Assembly: GCA_905199755.1 (NCBI GenBank) | Contig: CAJKHT010000009.1 | Location: 1 to 51,082, forward strand | Direction: 5' to 3' | DNA from: an uncultured Eubacteriales bacterium | GTDB taxonomy: Bacteria > Bacillota > Clostridia > UBA1381 | DNA: 51,082 bases | Part shown: positions 7,342 to 16,700 of the stretch, one piece after another | Position numbering within the stretch: position 1 is the first letter of the stretch | Layout: each line of letters begins with the position of its first letter | Notes under the pieces: generated by a model | What the model was told of the DNA's origin: nothing | The model's database searches: none | What the model saw: only the letters and a program-made list of their open reading frames with translations | Program-made: the position numbers and the translations under genes

Positions 7342-7713
7342 ATGCCAAGACCGACGAAGTGTCGCCGGGTGTGTTATTTCCCTGAAGTTCTTGAATTTTC
7401 TCCAACAGGAGCAGTGAGCGGAGAGTCAATTGTTTTGACAGTTGATGAGCTTGAAACCATACGGCTAATTGACAAAGAAAACTTAAGCCAAAAAGAATGC
7501 GGGGCACAACTCGGCGTAGGCAGAACAACCGCACAGAAAATCTATGAAACCGCAAGGAAAAAGATAGCAGACGCACTTGTGCTTGGCTGCGCACTGAAAA
7601 TTGAGGGCGGCGAGTTTCAGCTTTGCAGTGGCAGTACAGACTTTTGCTATAAAAAAGACTGTATCAAACGGCAAATTCAAAAAGAATACAAAAAGAATGG
7701 AGGACTTATATGA
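7342..7713 (+). CDS. DUF134 (UPF0251) family DNA-binding protein
   Basis: This 123-residue protein has the hallmarks of DUF134: the N-terminal MPRPTKCRRVCYFP signature, a sigma-70-region-4-like helix-turn-helix (VDELETIRLIDKENLSQKE into LGVGRTTAQKIYETARKKI, about 35-80) and a Cys-containing C-terminus. Members are presumed transcription factors near redox and iron-sulfur genes; their targets are poorly known. It is transcribed from the palindromic promoter just upstream with a GAGGTGA ribosome site, and its stop overlaps the next gene by 4 nt. It may regulate the following peptidase, rubredoxin and rubrerythrin genes (inference). Confidence 0.85.
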   Translation: MPRPTKCRRVCYFPEVLEFSPTGAVSGESIVLTVDELETIRLIDKENLSQKECGAQLGVGRTTAQKIYETARKKIADALVLGCALKIEGGEFQLCSGSTDFCYKKDCIKRQIQKEYKKNGGLI

Positions 7714-10679
7714 AACAAGAACAAAGAAGCAAAGCACTGTCTGTGCTGATTTCTGCAGTAATGCTGCTGACTCTGACAGTTCTGCAGGCAGGGGCGGCGG
7801 ATGCCAAAACGGATATCAAAATCGGAGACTATATTCGTCTCGGAAAATATAATAACGAGTCCGTTTTGTGGCGTTGTGTGTCTGTTGACGACAACGGTCC
7901 GCTGATGCTCTCGGACAGGGTACTGGAGGATTATATGCCATACGATGCAATGACAAATGATAATGCCGAAACGCGTTCTCACAGGCGCAGCAATTATCGG
8001 AGTAAATATGGCTCCAATCACTGGCGCGACAGCAATATGCGTTCCTGGCTCAACTCTGAGGAGAATACGGTAACATGGCTGTGCGGCAATCCGCCGAAGG
8101 CAGGCTCTGTCACTGCCGGGCATGAATATGACAATAAGGCGGGATTCTTAAGCGGCTTCACACAAACCGAAATTTCTGCCATCAAAACGGTAACTCAGCG
8201 TTCCATCGTTTCACACCCGGAATACAGCTCAGGCTACATTGACGAACCGGGACTCGACCTTCCCTACAACACCGATATTGATACAGTTGCCGACGGATAT
8301 GAAAGCGCTTATTATGAAAACATTACCGACAAAGTGTTTTTGCTTGATGTTAAGCAGCTCAATACGGTTAAACGGAATCTCGGAAGCTACTACATTGCAA
8401 AGAATAAAGCGGGACAAAGCTGGAACTACTGGCTGCGTACCCCAATTACGGACTGCAATCACGATATGCGTTACGTTGATACCCGGGGCAACATTTATCG
8501 CGACGCACCGTATAAAGGGTACTACGGAGTCAGACCGGCATTTTACCTGGATGCGGAGTATTATACGGTTTTGCAGGGAAAAGGCACGGAGTCCGAACCG
8601 TATACGGGCACGGTGAATAATAAGCCACCGGAGGTTCTCAGCCTTTCCGGTCCGGAGAAAAGCACCGGTGACGGCAGCTGGGATGTTGACACTGACAAAA
8701 ACATTCAGCTTACGCTGGGCGAGTTTTATTCCAAAGACGGCAAATATGCCAATCCCACAATCCCGGTGTATGTAATTCAAAAACCGCGGAGCGATACGGA
8801 AAACATGGTAATTTTATTCTTAGCCGAAGGATATACCAAAAGTCAGCAGTCAAAGTTTTTAAATGATGTTCAGCGGATGTGGAAAAAAACGCTGGAAACG
8901 GAACCGTACCGAAGTATGGCGGATCGCTTCAATGTATATGCGCTGTGTACGGCGTCTATCGACGCCTATGGCGGAAACAGCACGTTTTTCAGCGTGGTTA
9001 ACAGTTCACGCGATGCACGCATATCTACCAATTTAAACGGTCAGTGGAAAAATCACTTGCCGGAACGCGCCATAGGTCCCGCATTCATAGAAAAGATTCA
9101 TGATGCGCATATTCCGGAGAAAACAAACCCCAACGAGTTCCAATGGGATAATGAATACGAGCCGTATTATTATGTGTACAATTACATCGATCAGTTTGTT
9201 GTACTGGCGAACAGCGGTCAATATTTCGGCGCTTCCCATAACAACATTAAATCAGGTATTCACTATATCGTTACATCGTCGGATAACTACTACTCTCCGT
9301 TTACCCTGAGGCACGAGCTGGGGCACGGATTGCTGCATCTGGGCGATGAGTACGAAGTGAACTATAATCCCGTCCCGGAGGAATCGCTGAAAGCGTCTCT
9401 GAATCTGTCGCACACAAAGGACCCCAAGCTGGTGAAATGGAAGAATATGCTTGGTTTCAGGCACACCTATACATGTCCGCATACGGATGGTTCATATATA
9501 TACAATTCAAGCTCCATGTGTATTATGCGGTCAAGTACAAACAGTGAACTGTGCGATGTGTGCAGGCTGCAGGGATTCAAGCGCATGAGTCAGCTGATTA
9601 AGAATCCTCCCTCGCTCTACGTGGCGGAACCGGAGGTAAAAATATATACCGGGGATTACAGAAATCCAAGTGAGAACTCTTCTGCTTTTGAAGCGGCGAA
9701 CTCTTCCGGTTATTACAGTTATGACGCTGACAGGAACAGACGTCTTTTGAGCGGATTAAGCAAAAACCAATTTAATCCCGGATTGAAGGGCAGTGAGATA
9801 GAGCTGCGCACCATCGTCCAGAATATTTCGGACACCGAAGAGAAAACAGTAACTCTGCGGATGTGGGTGGAACATTCCGACGGGACGATAGCCACGACGT
9901 CGGACGGCAAGAAAATTTTAACGGAGAAGAAATTTGACGTCCCCGTCTGGAGCGATAAGTCCAAGTTCTGGACCAAGAACGCAATGGACTATACCGGCAG
10001 CGACTTTGACTCCGGACTTGTCAACTGCTCTCTTGTTTACAGGATTCCGAAGAACGCCGTTCTTCAAAACGGCGATACCGTCGGCTTTGAGGTGACGGAT
10101 GACGCTACCGGCGCGACGCTTGCCGATGACGGCGCGGAAACCAAAGCCTATGCCGACGTTACCATTGAATACAAGCTGGAGGACGGAAGCGATGTTCCGA
10201 ACGCCAAGCCCGCCGTGATTCCCATTGCGGTCGGAACAAAGGTTGACTGGGAGTTCCCCGAGGAGCTGAACGGTTATACTCTTGTCAAATCGGAGAATGC
10301 GGACAAAACCGTTGGTACGGGCGGTCTGAAAATTACCTGCTGGTATAAGGCGAAAGAAGACAAGCCGTCGGCGCCGTTTGTTATTACAGACGAAAGCGGC
10401 GTAGCAGCGGACAAAACCCTGAAGGCAGGAAAATTCAGGGCAAGGCTTGTTTTGCCCGAGGGACAAAAGAAAGCGGCGGTTATCATTGCAAAGTACGTTA
10501 ACGGAATACTTGGTGAATTAAAGATTTCCGAGCCGAAAGAGGCGCAGAATATAATCGAAACCGATTTTATTACGGTAGCCGGCGAGGATTTGACAAAAGA
10601 GACCGAAATCAAGGCGTTTGCCTTTGAAAGTATGGGAAATATAAAACCGATATATGATTTTCTGCATATAACAAAATAG
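7710..10679 (+). CDS. secreted M64-type metallopeptidase with DUF6273-like N-terminal domain
   Basis: This 989-residue exported protein has a signal peptide at residues 1-30 (basic start, hydrophobic core, cleavage near AGAADA). Residues ~35-290 resemble DUF6273 (IGDYIRLGKY, WLNS, WLRTP, YGVRPAFYLD). Residues ~350-650 form an M64 (IgA-peptidase-like) zinc metallopeptidase with H535-E536-L-G-H539 followed by HLGDEYE, where Asp546 is the probable third ligand region. The C-terminal part holds a MucBP-like stretch (~810-870) and a terminal domain ending in ESMGNIKPIYDFLHI, which resembles the end of the large secreted protein at 43.0-48.4 kb. Its ATG overlaps the DUF134 stop. The 9.8-10.4 kb stretch looks more GC-rich than its neighbours. 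Likely role: cleavage of host or environmental glycoproteins; the substrate is unknown. Confidence 0.82.
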   Translation: MKQEQRSKALSVLISAVMLLTLTVLQAGAADAKTDIKIGDYIRLGKYNNESVLWRCVSVDDNGPLMLSDRVLEDYMPYDAMTNDNAETRSHRRSNYRSKYGSNHWRDSNMRSWLNSEENTVTWLCGNPPKAGSVTAGHEYDNKAGFLSGFTQTEISAIKTVTQRSIVSHPEYSSGYIDEPGLDLPYNTDIDTVADGYESAYYENITDKVFLLDVKQLNTVKRNLGSYYIAKNKAGQSWNYWLRTPITDCNHDMRYVDTRGNIYRDAPYKGYYGVRPAFYLDAEYYTVLQGKGTESEPYTGTVNNKPPEVLSLSGPEKSTGDGSWDVDTDKNIQLTLGEFYSKDGKYANPTIPVYVIQKPRSDTENMVILFLAEGYTKSQQSKFLNDVQRMWKKTLETEPYRSMADRFNVYALCTASIDAYGGNSTFFSVVNSSRDARISTNLNGQWKNHLPERAIGPAFIEKIHDAHIPEKTNPNEFQWDNEYEPYYYVYNYIDQFVVLANSGQYFGASHNNIKSGIHYIVTSSDNYYSPFTLRHELGHGLLHLGDEYEVNYNPVPEESLKASLNLSHTKDPKLVKWKNMLGFRHTYTCPHTDGSYIYNSSSMCIMRSSTNSELCDVCRLQGFKRMSQLIKNPPSLYVAEPEVKIYTGDYRNPSENSSAFEAANSSGYYSYDADRNRRLLSGLSKNQFNPGLKGSEIELRTIVQNISDTEEKTVTLRMWVEHSDGTIATTSDGKKILTEKKFDVPVWSDKSKFWTKNAMDYTGSDFDSGLVNCSLVYRIPKNAVLQNGDTVGFEVTDDATGATLADDGAETKAYADVTIEYKLEDGSDVPNAKPAVIPIAVGTKVDWEFPEELNGYTLVKSENADKTVGTGGLKITCWYKAKEDKPSAPFVITDESGVAADKTLKAGKFRARLVLPEGQKKAAVIIAKYVNGILGELKISEPKEAQNIIETDFITVAGEDLTKETEIKAFAFESMGNIKPIYDFLHITK

Positions 10680-10697
10680 GTTAAAGGAGGCGGTAAT

Positions 10698-11315
10698 GTG
10701 AAGCAATATATTTGTACGATCTGCGGATATATCCATGAAACCGATGGCGAATTGCCCAATGATTTCAAATGTCCGCTTTGTGGTGCAGGCAGGGATGCTT
10801 TTGTGCTGAAAGATGAAACTTCAAAAGCAGAAACAACCCTTGAAAAGCCGCATGCAGAAAAAGAGTTATCCCCAATGGAAATGAGCGTAATTTGTTCCAA
10901 TCTTGCAAGAGGTTGTGAAAAGCAGTATATGCCCGAAGAATCTGAGAATTTTAGAAAACTTGCAGAGTTCTTCCGTCAAAAAGCCGAGACTGTCAGCAAT
11001 GCAGGCACAGAGGCGCTGCTTGAATTGATTAATGAGGATATTTCAGTAGGATTCCCTTATGGGAAATCAGTTGCAGACAAGCAACCCGACCGTGGCGCAC
11101 TCCGCTGTCAGGTTTGGGCAGAAAAGGTAACAAGGATGTTGCAGTCACTCCTCACCCGCTATGAGTCTGAGGGCGATAAAATGCTTGAGAACACTGGTGT
11201 GTATGTCTGCACGATCTGCGGATTTGTATTCGTTGGCGATGCGCCGCCTGAGCTCTGTCCCGTATGTAAAGTGCCAGCGTGGAAATTTGAAAAAGTAGAA
11301 GGAGGTGCAAGATAA
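10698..11315 (+). CDS. rubredoxin-flanked rubrerythrin-like protein
   Basis: This 205-residue protein has a rubredoxin site at each end: CTICGYIHE with CPLCGAG at residues ~5-35, and CTICGFVF with CPVCKVP near 170-198. The helical middle (~55-160) is reminiscent of a rubrerythrin bundle, but I do not see the paired E-x-x-H iron ligands, so peroxidase activity is doubtful. It may be an electron shuttle or scaffold for the neighbouring rubrerythrin. The start is GTG at 10698 with AAAGGAGG upstream, and its final base overlaps the next gene's start. It shares the oxidative-stress context of the whole cluster. Confidence 0.7.
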   Translation: MKQYICTICGYIHETDGELPNDFKCPLCGAGRDAFVLKDETSKAETTLEKPHAEKELSPMEMSVICSNLARGCEKQYMPEESENFRKLAEFFRQKAETVSNAGTEALLELINEDISVGFPYGKSVADKQPDRGALRCQVWAEKVTRMLQSLLTRYESEGDKMLENTGVYVCTICGFVFVGDAPPELCPVCKVPAWKFEKVEGGAR

Positions 11316-12460
11316 TGGCAGATAAATATGCAGTACGAAACTTAAGGCTTTGCACAAAAGACTGTCTTTGCCTTTATGTTTGCCCTACCAGCGCTACCGA
11401 TACAGAGAACAGCATCATTGATCCTGATAAGTGTATCGGTTGCGGCGTATGCGCCGAGGCGTGTCCTTCAGGGGCTATCTCTATGATGCCAAAGGAATTG
11501 CCCCCGCAGCAGCCTAAAACAGATAAGGTAGTCGGGGCACTGCGTGCTCTCGTTCAAAGCAAAGCGCAAGTTGAAAACATAGCTTCCCGGTTGCCCGATA
11601 CACTTTCGGCAGCGGTAGCAAAATCGTCTCGCCTTATGGCAGAGGATCTTTTCCGGGAAGCAGGTTTTATGCTTCCGCAAAGTGCTAATACCAAGGAATT
11701 TTTGGAGCAGATTAAATCGTATCCCAATATTCCGGCAGATGTGGTGGAAGCATTGCTTCATAACATTAAATTCAATGAAAATATAGAAAAGAAAGAGGTA
11801 ACGAAAATGGCAAAATGGAAATGCACCGTATGCGGTTATATTCATGAGGGAGATACACCTCCCGAAACCTGTCCTGTCTGCAAACAGCCGAAAGAAAAAT
11901 TTGTAAAGCTTGAGGAAGAATCCAAGAGTCCCTATGCCGGCACTAAGACTGAAAAGAATCTTTGGGAAGCATTTGCAGGTGAGTCTCAGGCAAGAAATAA
12001 GTATACATACTTTGCTTCCGTCGCAAAGAAGGCAGGTTTCGAGCAGATTGCGGCGCTTTTCTTACAGACTGCTGAAAATGAAAAGGAACACGCAAAGCTG
12101 TGGTTCAAGGCTCTCGGCGAGTTGGGTGACACTGCTGAAAATCTTCTCCATGCAGCGGAAGGTGAAAATGCCGAGTGGACGGATATGTATGACCGTATGG
12201 CAAGAGAAGCGGACGAAGAAGGCTTCCACGATTTAGCCGAACAGTTCCGTGGCGTTGCTGCTATCGAGAAGGCACATGAGGAAAGATACCGCGCTCTACT
12301 TAAAAATGTTGAAACCAAAGCAGTATTTGAAAAGTCCGGCGTAACAGTTTGGGAATGCCGTAATTGCGGACATATCGTTGTAGGTACGACGGCTCCCGAA
12401 ATCTGCCCTGTATGTAAGCATCCGCAAGCCTATTTTGAAGTTCGTAAAGAAAATTATTAA
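11315..12460 (+). CDS. ferredoxin-rubrerythrin fusion
   Basis: One open frame of 381 residues joins two proteins. Residues 1-164 contain Fe-S motifs (CTKDCLCLYVCP, then CIGCGVCAEACP) and a helical tail. Residues 165-381 form a complete rubrerythrin: rubredoxin site CTVCGYIHEG/CPVCK, a diiron four-helix bundle with E-S-Q-A-R, ENEKEHAKLW and EKAHEERY ligands, and a second rubredoxin site CRNCGHIV/CPVCK. Rubrerythrins reduce hydrogen peroxide using rubredoxin electrons. An internal AGAGGT site lies 7 nt before the in-frame ATG at 11807, so a free 217-residue rubrerythrin may also be made. Either this is a true ferredoxin-fed peroxidase fusion or two genes that lost the stop between them. Confidence 0.82.
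   Translation: MADKYAVRNLRLCTKDCLCLYVCPTSATDTENSIIDPDKCIGCGVCAEACPSGAISMMPKELPPQQPKTDKVVGALRALVQSKAQVENIASRLPDTLSAAVAKSSRLMAEDLFREAGFMLPQSANTKEFLEQIKSYPNIPADVVEALLHNIKFNENIEKKEVTKMAKWKCTVCGYIHEGDTPPETCPVCKQPKEKFVKLEEESKSPYAGTKTEKNLWEAFAGESQARNKYTYFASVAKKAGFEQIAALFLQTAENEKEHAKLWFKALGELGDTAENLLHAAEGENAEWTDMYDRMAREADEEGFHDLAEQFRGVAAIEKAHEERYRALLKNVETKAVFEKSGVTVWECRNCGHIVVGTTAPEICPVCKHPQAYFEVRKENY
11795..11809 (+). promoter_or_regulatory. internal ribosome site and start for free rubrerythrin
   Basis: AGAGGT followed by ATG at 11807, in the frame of the fusion gene, precedes MAKWKCTVCGY, the normal N-terminus of a rubrerythrin with an N-terminal rubredoxin domain. It suggests dual translation or a recently fused gene pair. 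Confidence 0.5.
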
Positions 12461-12474
12461 AGAGAGAAAGAAAA

Positions 12475-12527
12475 ATGAAAGAAAGTTTTATATCTGTCGC
12501 CATTGCGGTAACTTGATTGGTCTTACC
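12475..12527 (+). pseudogene. desulfoferrodoxin (superoxide reductase) N-terminal stub
   Basis: From 12483 the sequence encodes KFYICRHCGNLIGL, the N-terminal desulforedoxin-type iron site of desulfoferrodoxin. The ATG at 12475 is out of this frame by one base: a run of A residues appears one short, so MKE-KFY became MKES plus an early stop. After about 17 codons the similarity stops where the TnpV remnant begins on the other strand. The position right after rubrerythrin is a common place for superoxide reductase, so the host has probably lost this gene here. Confidence 0.6.
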
Positions 12528-12766
12528 AACCGAGAAAACATATCCTCTGCCTGTCCGCCAATGTCGGCAAGATAGCTGTTCAACTTGCCACTTGTCAGCA
12601 AATTCATATACAAAACTTTATGGTGCTGTTTGAGATGCCGAGCATTCCGCTGTCCCCATATCCCGATAGGCTGTTCTGCTTCGAGTGGTAAGGTAAGATC
12701 GGGAATCAGATAATCCCCTTGCCGTACATAAGTGCCGCCCATTTGATCAAATAATGATTTTTCCAT
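12488..12766 (-). pseudogene. TnpV-like transposon protein, 3'-truncated
   Basis: The 92-residue frame begins with the TnpV-like signature MEKSLFDQMGGTYVRQGDYL and continues through YMNLLTSGKLNSYLADI. TnpV is a small accessory protein of Clostridia transposons and plasmids, usually ~115-125 residues. The last ~11 codons read antisense through the desulfoferrodoxin stub, so the real C-terminus is missing. GAGGAAAG precedes the start. The rest of the element is absent, leaving a scar that marks the end of the oxidative-stress cluster. The family call is by recognition. Confidence 0.65.
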
Positions 12767-12882
12767 AGTGCTTTCCTCTTGCGTTTTAGTATGCTTTTAT
12801 TTTACAGAAGTAAAAACGAAAATACCAATGTGCCGATTGAAAATACAGCGTATCTGCAATAAGAGCAGATGCGCTGTAATCT

Positions 12883-13479
12883 TTATATCTTTATTTCGGA
12901 ATATGCGGTTAATAATTGTTGATACATTTTTCTTGAAGGTTGCCGTGATCCACCTTCCCACTTCGAATATATACTCCAACTAATGCCCGCTTTTTTAGCA
13001 AAATCCATTTAATTTAATCCGTGCTTTTTTCTAATCTTGTGAAGTCTGTAGGTATAAGGATGATCCATAAAACGAGCGAAATCATCAAACAGCAAATGTT
13101 TATCGACTTCAAGTGTCTCAGCTATTGCTGCCGCTGTCTGATAAGGTATTGGATATTGCTCTCGTTCATACAGTAATACCGTTGTCGGAAAAATACCAAT
13201 TCTCTCAGCTAACTGCCGTGTAGTGAAGCCTTTCCGCAAGCGAAAATATCTAAGCATGGCTGCGGGTGAACTGCTGTCAGGCAATCCCTCACAGCAGAAA
13301 TTCAAGTGCATTAACATCTTACCGTGTTTGTATTCGTATAGCCCTGCGTGATTGAGAATAGTGTAGCATTTGCACCAAAATGCACCAAAGTCTAAAAAGG
13401 TTGCACCAAAAAAATGCAATCGATAAATTGTATCATTTTCAGCTCGGTTATAGAGCAAATAATAGCGTGATTGATACAA
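12883..13479 (-). pseudogene. XRE-type regulator interrupted by an in-frame stop
   Basis: Reading leftwards, the frame encodes a helix-turn-helix domain (MLRYFRLRKGFTTRQLAERIG through LLYEREQYPIPYQTAAAIAE), then KIRKKHGLN, then a TAA at 13009-13011. The same frame continues at once with MDFAKKAGISWSIYSKWEGG and SRKMYQQL to 12883, which is the second half of another helix-turn-helix. KKHGLN-(stop)-MDFAKKAG reads like a Gln codon CAA turned into TAA. The protein would have two tandem DNA-binding domains. The start is unclear; ATG at 13317 is an option, since the upstream part is not recognisable. It belongs with the element debris beside the defence island. Confidence 0.55.
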
Positions 13480-13522
13480 TGTATACCCCCAGACCTATTG
13501 ATTTCAGCCATTTTGGGCTATC

Positions 13523-13547
13523 AAGACCGTAAAGGTCTTATTTTTTT
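13523..13547 (+). terminator. short hairpin with T-run
   Basis: AAGACC (13523-13528) pairs with GGTCTT (13534-13539) around GTAAA, followed by TATTTTTTT. It would act rightward, yet no rightward gene is seen just upstream. Confidence 0.4.
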
Positions 13548-13590
13548 GCTGATTTTTCGATACAGCGAATTTTGCAATGGTGCAAAATTT

Positions 13591-13645
13591 AACGAAGCCT
13601 ATATGATTTTACAAACCTGTGTAAAGTTCGTTAAATCATATAGGC
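13591..13645. repeat. inverted repeat with permuted flanks beyond the helicase gene
   Basis: Perfect 13-bp arms GCCTATATGATTT (13597-13609) and AAATCATATAGGC (13633-13645) enclose 23 nt. AACGAA precedes the left arm and its complement TTCGTT precedes the right arm, so the flanks are permuted rather than simply mirrored. Another small dyad, TTTTGCA/TGCAAAA, lies at 13570-13587. The 13480-13716 gap otherwise shows no gene. It could mark an element boundary or form a processing hairpin at the operon end. Confidence 0.5.
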
Positions 13646-13716
13646 GATTATTCCAATGTTTGATTGGTGTAAATACTGAAAGGTCTAATTTTGTTCTGTG
13701 CTGATAACTCGAAATG

Positions 13717-16700
13717 TTACAAATCAAACAGTTTTCGCATTTGTTCATCCATCGTTCCGTTTTTGGCATATTCCAAAGTGTCACAAAGACGAATGTTATT
13801 TTTTTCGATATTTATCTCGTCGCTAAAACCGAGAATATATCTAAGACAAATACGATATATAATTTCTGTCGGAGCACAACCGTAAACCTGTTTGGCAAAA
13901 ATATGGTTCAGCCTTTCGGAATTATCGGGATATAATGCTCTCATATGTTTGCTTTGGTACAGACGGGTCACAATTTCCGTTATATACATTCCCGATTTCA
14001 TATAAAGATCAGCAAAAGTTGCATCCGGATTGTCAAAGCAACCTGGGTTTTCCTGTTCAAGTCTGTCCACCATATCTTTTACAACCTTTTTCGGTGTAAA
14101 TATCTGATTTGTGCGCTGCGGCGGGATAAAATCAAAAATGTCTCCCTTATGGTCAGGCTCAAAATAATTCGCAAGCTCAGTACGCTTTTTTATGAATTCC
14201 TGCACCGCATCATTAAATACCACTTCATCAAACAGATGTCCGTCAAAGTGTTTCATTTCTCCACTGTCAGACATATAATCTCCGCCGTCACGCAGCATAC
14301 GGAACTGGTCAAGCGTCACGCCCTGACCGTTCTGCGGATTGACCGTAACTTCCCAGAATACATTATCCGGCACGAGAGAATCAAAGTTTGCAAGCGTCGT
14401 GTCCTCGTTGCCATAGGCCATGAGGAAGGCGGGGATAGTACGGGAGAAGCCGCGCAGATGGTCACGAACACTGCCTTCGATGGAATCTTTCTCAGCCTTC
14501 AGTTTCTCGGTTTCCACTGTTTCAACGATGGTTTCTGCGGCTTTCTTCACAGTCTCCTCGCTGTGAAGCTTTGTGTTGATGCTTTCCACCATGTCACGAT
14601 AGCCCTGGAGACGCCTTGCGGCGTATTCTTCATCAATCTGCGTGATCTCTGCCATTGTGGCGCCGGACTGTTGTGCTTCTTGTATTTTGTCATCACGCTC
14701 TTTCGAAAGCTTGTGATCACGGATTGTATAGTCACCGTATTCACGGGTTACAACGGTATCGGTGGTTTCCTGAATTTTACGCTCCAATTGATTTTGTGTG
14801 GATTTTCTTAAATCACTGCCGTATTGAGCTTTAGCAGATTCCATAAGCGTATCTGCAATCGGTTTTGCAAACTGCTCCCGCAAAGTTTGCAGTTCATCTT
14901 TTTTAGGATTTGGTGCGCTTTCCACACTCCTTTGAATTTCCTCTACCGCTGCCGAGAGCTGTTCCTCAACATCTGCATACACCTTATCGCCGAACAGATC
15001 GCTTGCTGTTCCGATAACCTGTTCTTTCGGAATCTCAACCTCGCCATTTTCGTTCAGGTTCAAATCGTCTGCGGTGGTTTCATCAATAGAAACGGATGTA
15101 AGTGATTTCGGTTCTTCGATTGCCTGCATATTGTTAATAATGTCTATGATTTCATGAGGAGCACCAAAAATACCGCTGATATTGGCAAACAGGAAATTTG
15201 ACATAAAGCCTCGTTCCACGACTTCTCTTGCGTGAATACGGCGAGGAATCGAAAGAACCTTTTCAGCGTCTAATTCTATCATTGAGCCTTCTTCATCTTC
15301 ACCATAAACCGGAAAGAAATTAAGGAGCTCCCGTACATGCTGTTTTCGACTGTCAAAATCGCCCTTTTCACCGGAGGTTTCGGGAATGAGGTCATTTGCA
15401 AACTGCTCAAAAATCGTAAGAGTACGTGCGGGGTCAAAGTCAAACACATAAGCGTTCTGCTTTCTGTATGAATTACCGTTGCTGTCCGTGAACAGACATG
15501 GATTTTGCGCACGAAAAGCCGCTTGCATATAAAGCGCCGGGCTTGCCATATTAGAGAGCATAAGAACAGCTGTCCATTCCGGAATGGTGATACCGGTTGT
15601 AAGTTGTCCTACGGAAAGAGTAATGGTCTTGTCGTTTTCTGCAATCGCCTTTGTGACTTTGTTAAAAGATTTTTCGTTTTCGCTGTCGTCATCCAATTTG
15701 CCGTCGCCGGCGGCAAGTATGATTTCATAATCTTTGAACACAGGGTGCAGCTTTAGTTTCTTTGCAAGAGCCTTTGCACTCGCTACACGATTTAAAATCC
15801 AAAATGTGTGCTTCAATTCATCACGAAGTTCGGGAGTGGAAAAAGGAAATTTCTCTTGATGTGTCATTGCGTCAAGAAACTTGTCTACATCCGTATCGTG
15901 GACAAACTTCCCGGATTCGGTTGTTTTGAAAAACTCGTTCAGGTCAAAGGCGAACTCTTCAATATCATCATCAGCAAGCTCTATGCCTCTTTTTACCTTG
16001 TCCCGAATAATATCGGACATCTGATAGGTGAAAAGAGAAAGGCGCGGCAGATTTGCATATGGGTTCTCTATCTCATTGGCGCTGTCCCAGTCACTCTTCT
16101 TTTTTTGTTCATCGGCATAGGTCCAGTTATAGATGGCACTTTCCGGAAATTTGTCGTTTGCCAGAGCTTTAAACGGTGTTCCGGAAAGATGCAGCGTCCG
16201 GTTGCGGTGTATATGATTGAATGCAGTGTCTGTTTTGTATGTATCTACACCTTCGTGAGCTTCGTCTACAATAAGAATGTCCCATGTCAAACCTTTTTCA
16301 GCACTGACTTCGGAAAGCTTGTCTATATGACCGCCGAAGTATATAGACCCTTTCAAATCCTGCAAACTAACAAATTCGATGCAGCCCTTTGTGTTATCAT
16401 CAATTCTTGTTGTGTATTCCTCGCGGCTGTAGACAAACTTTTTATCCTTAATCCCGTCCACATTGCTCACAAAAATATAACCGGATTGCGGACCGAGAAA
16501 GGTCTCGTAATCGGAATACCATGAATTTGCAATCGCCGGGCGGTTAGTCACGATTAGAATGTTTTTTGCACCGAGTTTTAGGCACAGGTCATAGGCGGAA
16601 AGCGTTTTCCCGAAACGGGGTTTTGCGTTCCATAAAAATTCGGCGTTTTCTCGATTATTGAAATATTCAGCTGTTTTCCGGACAGCCTCCGCCTGCTCAT

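Noticed and set aside
13945..16524. Long plus-strand open frames opposite the helicase gene
   Set aside because: They mirror the coding strand of a clear 1125-residue helicase, lack ribosome sites and show no family features.
15808..16524. 238-codon plus-strand frame with hydrophobic stretches
   Set aside because: It is antisense to the DEAH region; the hydrophobicity follows from the reverse of charged codons.
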